64,000 nucleotides of DNA, taken from positions 56,849,536 through 56,913,535 of the forward strand of contig OZ023270.1 of the NCBI GenBank assembly GCA_964006375.1. Direction: 5' to 3'. The position numbers and the translations under genes are program-made. Position 1 is the first letter of the stretch; each line of letters opens with the position of its first letter. Source of the DNA: Tillus elongatus (lineage: Eukaryota > Arthropoda > Insecta > Coleoptera > Cleridae). Below the pieces are notes generated by a model. It worked only from the letters and a program-made list of their open reading frames with translations, ran no database searches and was not told where the DNA came from. Positions 54,552-64,000 of this stretch are shown here, one piece after another.

Positions 54552-57295
54552 ATTTCAACAACACACCACGAGGGCTTACAGCCTAAATACTATCGTACGG
54601 TGGGTGTTGACAAGGGGGAAAGAGGCAACTTGTTAATTCTGGACTTGAAGGTTTGGAGGTTCGGAGGAGAAGGAAAAACATGTGCCGGCAAGGAATTCCA
54701 CAACTTGGAAGTCCTCGGGACAAAAGAGCGGGAATAACAAGATGTTCTAAGTCTGGTGACCTGGACAGTAAAAGGGTGCATTCGCTCTGTTCCCCTGGTA
54801 GATCTGTTGGGGGCAGCAGGTGGGGGAACTATGGAGGAAAGCTCCTCTGAGCAGTGCCCGTGCAGATATCTATAAAAGAGAGAGATGTCACCAACGGCAC
54901 GTCGATGGGCAAGGGATGGCAGCCTTTGGGTGAGGGTAGGGTCACCGATGAGACGTATAGCTCTCTTTTGAATGGAGTCCAGGATAGCGAGTGTAGAAGC
55001 GGCAGCGGCACCCCAGATGTGGGAGCAGTATTCGAGGTTTGGCCTTATTTGTGAAGTATATAAGGTATATAGATTAGCTGGTGAAAAGTATTTGCGAGCC
55101 CGGAAGAGGAAACCTAATTTCTTAGCAGCCGCTTCTGCAATTGATGTGACATGTTGGTGCCAATTAAGATTTCGATCCACAGAAATGCCAACAAGGGAAA
55201 AGGACTCATTACTTTGAATAACTTGGTTGTTCATTGTGATGGGTCTAGGGCTGGTGTATCTCTTGTGAGAAAGAAAGCAAGACTGAGATTTGGTGGGGTT
55301 GAATTGTACAAGATTTCTACTTCCCCAGTCTAATATTTTTTTGGAGATCCACGGAGAGAGAACCCTCCATGAGTCTGCGATCCTCATCTAATTGGGCTAA
55401 AGAGACATGCTTAGAATATTGTATATTTGAATGGAGGGTGCTGTCGTCCGCGTAGCTGTGAACTGGGTTGGATGTGCTAGAGAGGAGGTCATTGATGTGC
55501 AGAAGAAACAAAGTAGGGGCTAAACCTGAACCTTGAGGAACTCCTGCATTAATTGGATACAGTTTAGAGGAATGGCCATCCACAACAACAGATATGTACC
55601 TGTTGGAGAGGAAATTTGCTGTCCACATACAGAGTTTTGGTGGTAGGCCAAAGGCCGAAAGTTTATTAAGCAGCGCTGCGTGTCAGACCTGGTGGAATGC
55701 TTTGGATATGTCTAGAGCAACAATCTGGGATTCACCGTGTTGTTCCATGGACTTGTTCCAAGAATGGGTGACAAAGGAAAGGAGGTGCTGACGGAATCCA
55801 TACTGACTGTCGTGGATTAGACTGTGTTTTTCAAGAAATTTTTGTAATTCGGTGTTTATATACTTTTCCATCACTTTAGAGACGACTGAAAGGAGATAAA
55901 TAGGCCTGTAGTTGCTAGGAAGCGCTTTGGATCCTTTCTTGGGGATGGGTTGTACTCGAGCAGTTTTACAGTTACTAGGGAATATGCCTTTATTATAAGA
56001 TATCTGAAACAGACGAGTCAGGACAGGAGCAAGCTCTGGTGCGCATTTTTTGAGAACAATTGCTGGGATCTCAAGGCCAGAGGATTTCCTGGTATTAAGA
56101 GAAGAGAGCATCTTTCGTACCTTTTTAGTTTTGAAAATGATATCCGTCATTTTATGCGCGACATTGGGGACTGTTGGTGGTTGAACATTTGGAGGTGGGT
56201 TGAGAGTATAATTGCCGGCGAACAACGAAGCAAAAAGTTCAGCCTTGCCCAGGGCGGTAGAAACAATTTCATCCCCTGAGACAAGAGGTGGGAACGTGCT
56301 TTTGCAGAAATTAATCCCAATAGATTTAGCAAGAGTCAAGAAGGGTTTGCCGCCGTTGGAGCTTAAGAGGACTTTGTTTTTGATGTGGTTATTAAACGAG
56401 TTTTTTGCTTCAGAAAGAATGCGGACATAGCGGTTTCTTGCGTCGTTAAATGCTTGACGATTTTCTTGACTGGGATTGTGTAGAAGCGTTTTGTGAGATT
56501 TGACCTTTTCAAGTCTGGCCTTGTCACAGGATTTAGAGAACTAGGGCTTTTGAGTGGCTGAAGAGGTTTTCTGAGTACGTGAAATAATTCCATGCTAGCT
56601 TGAATGATTTCGGTGACGTTTTGTGAGATATCAGAGATGTCAGAATGAGAGAAGCAGACAGACGCCCATGGAAATGAGGAAAAGTAGCATTTCGTCCCAG
56701 TTCGCGGAGTTGTAGTGCCAAACGATACGTGGGTGTGATGACTGTGTGACCTCGGGTTGCATTGCACAGGAAGCAGTGACCATGCCGTGGTCTGAGCGAC
56801 CAAGGGGGGCGGTGACTGATATCTTATAGCATTCAGGTTGTGTAGTAAGAAGGAGATCCAAGGGATTTGAGCTGTGTGTTGGGATACGAGGAAAGTAAGT
56901 AGGTTGCTGAACCATATTGACTAAAGAATTGCTGACTGCAAAGGCCTCCGCTGCTCTCCCTTGTGGATCGGTTTTTGAAGATCCTAGCCATTCCTTATTA
57001 TGGACATTGAAGTCACCAAGAATAGTGACCTCGGAGGAAGGATATTCAGAAATCAGATAGTCGGTTTTTTCAGAAAGGTAGTCAAAGAGCTGGACAAAGT
57101 TGTTGTCAGAAGGTGACCGGTAAATGCAACAGATAAATTTAGTTGCAGCCCTGAGAGAGAGTTTTATCCATAGTATGTCTTTTCTTCCAGCTTCTAAATT
57201 GGGGGGTCTGGTGCAGGGTAGATTGCTACGGACTTATGCGCACACGCCTCCATGCAATCTAAAGGAAGTAAGGAGCTCATACCCCGGGAAATTGA
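54552..57295 (-). mobile_element. LINE-A copy 5, endonuclease to 3' end, antisense
   Basis: The minus strand carries, from 57270 down, endonuclease pieces (SLRAATKFICCIYRSP, LGDFNVHNKEWLGSS, TTQPECYKISVTAPLGRSDH), the linker (SSPSSLNPVTRPDLKRSNL), the frame 56339-55683 with HKMTDIIFKTKKVRKMLSSL and EKYINTELQKFLEKHSLIHD, catalytic VALDISKAFHQVW, GVPQGSGLAPTLFLLHINDL, SYADDSTLHSNI, and the long C-terminal frame 55387-54590 (265 codons) ending LPLSPLSTPTVR. The 3' end is gtgttgttgaaatttaaaaa at 54566-54545. It is collinear with copy 3b and ends at nearly the same endonuclease point. Broken by several frameshifts. Confidence 0.87.
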
Positions 57296-57299
57296 GGTG

Positions 57300-57480
57300 A
57301 TTAATGGCTGTTTTGGCACATTTCAAAGCCTCTATTCTCTTCATGTCCTAAATGAATAATCAGATTATTCTTTCCTCTGATGATGCTAACGGTGTTAGCG
57401 AAACGATCGTCAGGTCTAAAAAATGTGTGGTGGTTAATTGGGTTCTCTGAAGTGTACTTATTTTTAATTTCATATCCGTT
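57300..57480 (+). ncRNA. Hammerhead-ribozyme-like motif, best-paired copy
   Basis: CCT, CTGATGA (57377-57383), extra T, GCTAAC (57385-57390), loop GGT, GTTAGC (57394-57399), GAA (57400-57402), palindrome ACGATCGT (57403-57410), C (57411), AGG. Stem II is six Watson-Crick pairs, with C in place of the T of the array copies, which restores a G-C pair. CCT/AGG opens stem I. Flank tgggttctct (57450) matches the array linker. An inverted relative of the flanks and core is at 59817-59930. Confidence 0.48.
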
Positions 57481-57536
57481 ATTATCTATTATGGTACTTT
57501 GTGCGCCTATCTCACCAATCCAATGCAGGTGTCTTC

Positions 57537-57539
<3 letters not shown>

Positions 57540-57627
<88 letters not shown>
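57540..57627. repeat. (TA)n microsatellite
   Basis: About 88 bp of TA between the hammerhead-like repeat and mariner-type element 2. Confidence 0.95.
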
Positions 57628-57629
<2 letters not shown>

Positions 57630-57682
57630 TGATTCATATAAGGACCGACACAGAGCAGAGGCATGTAGGGGAACTCAAAATA

Positions 57683-59741
57683 TTGTGATATAACGCAACT
57701 TACCCCTATACTAAGTTGCACCCCTGAGAAGTTATATGCCTTCAAAGTGGGGTTTGTAATTTCGAAAAAAATCAATATATCTGTTATGCTTGAACTTAGA
57801 AGAACTAAATTTGGTACACGTTTTGCGTGTACCAAGGTCAATAATCGACAGTAATGAGAGTTCAATTAAAGCATTTTAAAGGGTTTATAATGGATGATTC
57901 ACCCTTAAAATGTGACAAAATTTTTTAACCTATTGGAGGATTTAAAAAATTATTTCATTTTATAGGGAATTTAATCCTAAAACTTTTATTACCCTTATTA
58001 ATTTTAAAGAACCTTTGTCGTTTTCAACAAAATTCCGAATAACTAAATACACGTATTAGAGCCGTGTTATTTAAAATCATCGGAAATTCAAACGTTGGCT
58101 ATGAAATTTAACGTCAGACTTGACAATCAGGAAAATAAGTCGTTTTATTTTAGTAACATTTGCATAGTGTTGTGAAAATGGCCGAGAAGTTTTCATTTAG
58201 CGAACAAGTTGACATGCTATTAGTGTTAGGTTTCTGTGAAGGATAATACAGAAGAAGTGTTGAAGAAAATAGGAGAAGCTTTCCTAATCGTGTAATCCCT
58301 CATACAAAAACATCTGCCAATGTTGAAAGACGGGCTCGAGAAACAGGCTAGTTTTTCAGCAACACCCGGGAACGTGCTACTGCAACGAGGGCACAAGACG
58401 AAGAACTTATTTTCAATACAATTGAAGATGACACACGACATATTAGTACTAGAAATCTATCTCGACAAACTGGCATATCGCAAACTTCTGTTTACCGAGT
58501 AAGAAGGCGTAATTTACTGCACCCATATCATATCCAAAAAGTGCAAGAATTGTTACCGGAAGATTTGATTAAACGAGTTTATGTCCGTTTATTTCGCATC
58601 AAGAAATTAATTTTCAAAAGAAAATTCTTTTTACTGGCGAAGTTTGTTTCGCCCGCAGAAGTATTACAAATTTGCATAACCATCACGAATATTCTTATGT
58701 AAACCCTCATTCAGTAACTGCTCGACATTTCCAACGCGAATTTAAAATAAATGTTCGGTATTATTTATCGGTATTTAATTGGTCCAGTTATTTTACCGAA
58801 TCGATTAAATGGCGAAACTTATTTAGAATTTTTCCAGAACAATCTTCGGGATCTACTCGACGAGGTGCCTCTACAATTTAGACTGGAACATTGGTTTATG
58901 CGCGATGGAGCACCGCCTCATTTCAGTATTCCTGTTAGAGACTATTTAAACCACCAGTATCCAAATAAGTGGATCGGAAGAGGAAATAATTGCCCACAAG
59001 TTTGGCCTCCACGATCGCCAGACCTCAACAAATGTAACTTCTTTCTTTGGGGAATGTTAAAAGAATTTGTGTATTCCTCGCCAATTGCGTCTCGAGCCGA
59101 ACTGTGGAATCGCATTACACATAAATGCACACTCATTAGAAACAATCAACAGTTGTTGGATAGAGCAGACTTCAATTTTCGATGAAGAATAAATTTATGT
59201 CTGAGAGGGAACGGGAATCATTTTGAACAATTTCTGTAATTTATTGGTGCAAATGTTATGTTATTTCTATTGTTTAAGTTGTTTGTTTTTCTATTAAATT
59301 ATTTTTATTACAACTTTTTTCCTGATTGTCAAGTCTAAAATTTCATAGCCAACGTTTGAATTTTCGATGAATTTAAATAACACAGCTCTAATACGTGTAT
59401 TTAGTTATTCTGAATTTTCTTGAAAACTACAAAGTTTTTTGAAAATCGATAAAGTAATAAAAGTTTTAGAATTAAATTCCACATAAAATGAAATAATAAT
59501 TTTTTAAATCCGCCAATAGGTAAAAATTTTCTGTCACATTTTAAGGGTGAATCATCCCTCATCAACCCTTTAAAATGCTTCAATTGAATTCTTATTACTG
59601 TCGATTATTGCTCTTGGTACACTCAAAACGTGTACCAAATTTAGTTCCAAGTTCAAGCATAACTGAAATTAGAAACCCCACTTTGAAGGCATATAATTTC
59701 TCAGGGGTGCAACTTAATATAGCTGGAAGTTGCGTTATATC

Positions 59742-59745
<4 letters not shown>
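57683..59745 (+). mobile_element. Tc1/mariner-superfamily transposon 2 with terminal inverted repeats of about 430-450 bp
   Basis: The left end is TA then ttgtgatataacgcaactt (57683); the right end is aagttgcgttatatcacaa (59727-59745) then TA, so a TA target duplication is visible. The inverted repeats extend to about 58135 and from about 59317 (cgtttgaattt, attagagccgtgtta and their complements). Length about 2.06 kb. It contains a broken transposase at 58178-59185. Confidence 0.9.
58178..59185 (+). pseudogene. Mariner-like transposase (DUF4817-type N-terminus), broken
   Basis: It starts MAEKFSFSEQVDMLLVLGFC, with TAA at 58244, then YRRSVEENRRSFPNRVIPHT, TGA-type breaks, and DEELIFNTIEDDTRHISTRN and HPYHIQKVQELLPEDL in the DNA-binding half. 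After frameshifts the catalytic half gives HNHHEYSYVNPHSV, the frame 58751-59185 with FGIIYRYLIGPVILP, LNGETYLEFFQNNLRDLL, MRDGAPPHFSIPVRDYL (second Asp) and WPPRSPDLNKCNFFLWG. Relatives have PLD or PCD where this has KCN, so the third catalytic Asp is Asn. I count 43 residues from the second Asp to that Asn, two more than element 1. Confidence 0.82.

Positions 59746-59816
<71 letters not shown>
59746..59816. repeat. (TA)n microsatellite
   Basis: About 70 bp of TA directly after the right end of mariner-type element 2. Confidence 0.95.
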
Positions 59817-59820
<4 letters not shown>

Positions 59821-59929
59821 TCTGATTATCGTTTCGCTAACAGCATTTGCATAATCAGAGGAAAGAATAATCTGATTATTCATCCAGCATATGAAGAGAA
59901 TAGAAGCTTTTGAAATGTGGGCATGGAGA

Positions 59930-59930
<1 letters not shown>
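59817..59930 (-). repeat. Inverted partner of the repeat at 57320-57420, degenerate hammerhead-like core
   Basis: The minus strand reads acatttcaaaagcttctatt, ctcttcat, gaataatcagattattctt, cctctgattatg, gttagcgaaacgat, collinear with 57316-57410. The core has CTGATTA and a damaged stem III. The two copies thus bracket mariner-type element 2 and both (TA)n tracts as a 2.5-kb inverted structure. Confidence 0.65.
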
Positions 59931-60520
<590 letters not shown>

Positions 60521-60879
60521 TTTACAAATGAACTTTAATAAGATATTATGCTGTGACAATACCTCTCTCAAGCAGTGGCGATTTCTCCTAGTGAGCTAGG
60601 TGTGCGCCGCACACCCTAAAATATAATCAAAATGTGCACAGTTATATATGTTTTATTTCTTTTTCCCTTAGTCTTAATACACTACATATTTTATGACAAT
60701 CGATTTAATTTACTTATTTGATTTCATAAATAGTCGGTTAATAGTGACTTGGAATGAAGTAGATACCACGTCTTTTAACATGTTCAGAGAATATGAGTAG
60801 AACAAAGCAACTGGGAATGAATTCGGTCAATCCCCCAGGCACGTGTTTAACATAGTGAGGCAAATACCATTGATTTTAA
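60521..60879. other. No gene seen
   Basis: gcagtggcgatttctcctagtgagctaggtgtgcgccgcacaccc-type text at 60574-60620 includes gtgtgcgccgcacac, a palindrome, and may be a hAT-like terminus (gtgcgccgcacacc); otherwise nothing. Confidence 0.35.
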
Positions 60880-61574
<695 letters not shown>

Positions 61575-62010
61575 TTAAATAAAAATTCACTAAAAATGAC
61601 AAAGATAAGGTACACCAATAGAGAAACGAAAAAAGTGTGCTGGAAGAGGCGAGAGAAGAAAGATTATTGTGGAAAGAGATTCTGAGACAATTAAATGAAG
61701 AGAGCGGCTGGAGACAGAGCGCTGGTTGAGACGACATGGAGACGTCGCCTTAAGACTGTAATGATATTCCGTTGAACAAGCTTCATCTTTCAACTAACAT
61801 TACAACACGGCCGGGTATTCCAGAATTTTCTGTTTTCTCAAGAATTCTCCGTGTTTATAAACCATGGTCTATTAGTGTTTCTACCTAACGTTTTAGCCGT
61901 TTATTGATGATTCAGACAAAAACGACAGGTATAAACGGCTAATCTAGTCCAACACCTCCACCTTAAATACTTAAAAACTTTTTAATTTTCATTTTCTAAG
62001 AAGGAAACAC

Positions 62011-62092
<82 letters not shown>

Positions 62093-62165
62093 GAGAATTT
62101 GCAGTAAGCCATGAACGCCTCTAAAACAATATAAAGATAACTTCTAGTTGGTTTTATTCATGGAT
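61575..62165. repeat. Dispersed repeat, copy 2 (with TA expansion)
   Basis: Inverted relative to 53975-54545. At 62014-62088 it has a 75-bp (TA)n exactly where copy 1 has only tagatata. Its far end (62165) is close to the left end of mariner-type element 3. Confidence 0.85.
62014..62088. repeat. (TA)n microsatellite within a dispersed repeat copy
   Basis: Flanked by aaacaccccta and ttaaagagaatttgcagtaa, which in copy 1 are separated only by tagata-type bases. Confidence 0.95.
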
Positions 62166-62174
62166 ACACAGATA

Positions 62175-64000
62175 CAGTGTGCCCCAAACTGGATGGGAAT
62201 GTATTGCTATCTCCGTTATTATTAGAGATAGGGAAGACGGTTAAATTAGCAATGTTTTGTAGAATTTTATGCTCGTTCCAAATATGACTTGTATCTTGCC
62301 CTGCCTCTTTTCGTTTTCGAGTTATTTTGAAAAAACAAAAATTTGTCGATTTCTTTTTTTTTTCAATATCTAAGTAGGCGTTGATCTGACATGTCTAAGA
62401 CTTGTACATTATCAGGGCACGTTTTACAGAGTAATCTTTTTGTGCTATTCTCAACTTTGGATTGTCATTTGTTTTTGGGCTACAGGTTTCAACGTTTGTT
62501 TTTATTATGGCAGCCATATTGGATTTTTTGCTCATGTGATAGCCTGTAAAAAGAGCTTTTCAATGATGTACAACACGCTTGAGAAATCTTGTAATTGCAC
62601 TGACAAATTGAGAACAACCGTTTTGAGGATAGTAGGCTATGAAATCCAATACCAGAAAACAAATGACAAAAAAAAGTGTTCAAAAAGCAGTATGCCATGG
62701 AATCTTAACAATAGACTTCTACTTTTAACATAATTTTCCGTATTGATTCACGATAAAAAAATAGGAACTTTGAGCACGCCAATGAATCGGCACATTACTA
62801 CAAATTATATTTTACATTACATTATCCTAAAAAATTGTTATAATTTAATTAAATATGTAAACCTAGTAAATAACTAAATTTACTAACAGAACTCAATAAA
62901 AAGCAGATTAATGATTGTCGAAGACGCCTTTGAAAATTGTTTGATTTTTAAACGCAAGTCAACTGAAAAACAACAGAAGAAAGTTGCTATGGATATAACA
63001 CTATGGCGACAATTAAAAATACTGCCATTCATAATCTGAACAATTTGAGGTGTATTTAACACGTTGCTTAAAATTTTGTACTAAATACTTTGGTTCCTGT
63101 TTATTTTAAATATTATTCAACAATATGTTCAGTGATGAAGAATATTTTGACATGTATATTCGTTCTAACCGAAATACTGAGGCAGCTGCAGATTCATATC
63201 AAAACAACTACCCAGAAAGACGACAACCAAACACCAAAATATTTCGCAGGATAGTGACCAATCTATTGAACGACGGTAGCTTCCACGCAAAGAAACTACC
63301 AATGCCTAGAAATGAAGAAATAAATAATGCCGTCTTAAAGGTTTCAAACGAAAACCCTCCGCAATCTGTTCGGTTTTATAGTGAACAAATTGACGTTTCA
63401 GAACGGTACACAGAGTATTTAAACAAAGTCATTACCATCCATACAAACCTACAATCGTACAAGGCTTAAATGTTGACGATTACCCTAAGCGACTTCAATT
63501 CTGCAGATGATATCAAGGACAATGTCAGCAAGATTAAATTTTTTGTTTGAAAATAATATGGACTGATGTATCCAGATTTACAAATTGTGGTGTGTAATCG
63601 CCATAATATGCATTATTGGGCAAATGAAAATCCCCATCTAAAGGAAGAAAGACGATTGCAAGACAGATTTGGTATTACTGTTTGGTGCGGCTTATTAGGT
63701 AAAAAACTGTTATTTTGATTTGTAGATTAGACAGTTAATTTAAAAAAAAATTCAGGTAACTTCATTGTTCGTCCGTTCTTTTTTGAAAATATTAACTGGG
63801 GAAAGGTTTCTTAATCGATTGACAAATGATATCTTACCAACGATTAGAAGAGTTCATGATAATGTAGACGAGATTTGGTACCAACCAGACGGTTGACCAA
63901 CTGACAATGCTGGGATCGTCAAAGAATTTTTGTACCAAAATTTTAATAATCGTGTCATTTGTAACAATGGGATTAGAGGTCATTCGGGAATAAAAGGCAA
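62175..64000 (+). mobile_element. Tc1/mariner-superfamily transposon 3, cut by the window end
   Basis: TA (62173-62174) then cagtgtgccccaaactgg, a mariner-like left end. The interior before the gene (62495-62590) includes a tggcagccatattggatttt segment. It encodes a transposase from 63125. The right inverted repeat is outside the window. Confidence 0.65.
63125..64000 (+). pseudogene. Mariner-like transposase, partial, with a probable 57-bp intron
   Basis: First part (63125-63469): MFSDEEYFDMYIRSNRNTEA, QNNYPERRQPNTKIFRRIVT and helix-turn-helix-like residues. After a stop and frameshift: VVCNRHNMHYWANENPHLKE and RFGITVWCGLLG (to 63698). gtaaaaaact...aaattcag (63699-63755) looks like an intron; removing it joins LLG to NFIVRPFFFENI, which is how relatives read. 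Then DILPTIRRVHDN and WYQPDG, where DG holds the second catalytic Asp, with TGA just after it (63895). The third Asp lies beyond the window. Broken. Confidence 0.7.

Noticed and set aside
62440..62733. 97-residue open frame with Cys residues
   Set aside because: Lies in the non-coding end region of mariner-type element 3 and matches the non-coding remnant near 940-1020; not a gene.

Overview
This window looks like AT-rich nuclear DNA from an arthropod, most probably an insect; I cannot name the species. The evidence is one spliced BTB/pipsqueak-type regulatory gene with GT..AG introns, metazoan non-LTR retrotransposons (LINEs) in several lineages, Tc1/mariner-like and hAT transposons, and eighteen long (TA)n tracts. 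I see no prokaryotic genes, tRNA, rRNA or CRISPR.

The only host gene I can support lies on the minus strand and occupies the first 26 kb. Five coding exons (25935-25703, 21808-21640, 21544-21385, 15365-15192, 616-300) join in frame with consensus splice sites. They give a 350-residue protein: an N-terminal BTB/POZ domain, an acidic low-complexity linker and a C-terminal pipsqueak (Psq) helix-turn-helix. Its introns, up to 14.6 kb long, are packed with transposon remains on both strands.

From 26 kb to 64 kb I see no host gene. The DNA is a nested mosaic. A Jockey-type LINE, called LINE-A here, is present in at least five pieces on both strands; one piece carries a short SINE-like insertion with a perfect 11-bp duplication. 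RNase H-bearing LINEs, R4/Dong-like LINEs and other Jockey/CR1-like LINEs are also present. Three Tc1/mariner-superfamily elements (29156-31087, 57683-59745 and 62175 to the end) have long inverted repeats and broken transposases. An hAT element lies at 48255-50880. A dispersed non-coding repeat with a (TA)n core recurs at least five times, and the hAT element sits inside one such core.

The signal I would follow first is a set of short hairpin motifs with a hammerhead-ribozyme-like core: CUGANGA, stem II, GAA, a tiny self-complementary stem III, C, then stem I. They occur at about 57374-57418 (+), 52243-52292 (+), 33288-33340 (-), 26992-27032 (-) and throughout a tandem array at 37940-39340 (-). 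Weaker relatives lie at 25470, 51726 and 59820. Most copies have one extra base before stem II; the copy at 52243 has the standard spacing but one changed core base. Other notable points are (TA)n tracts that appear to have grown at tiny TA seeds in one copy of a repeat but not its sister, and a likely 57-bp intron inside a mariner-type transposase at 63699-63755.
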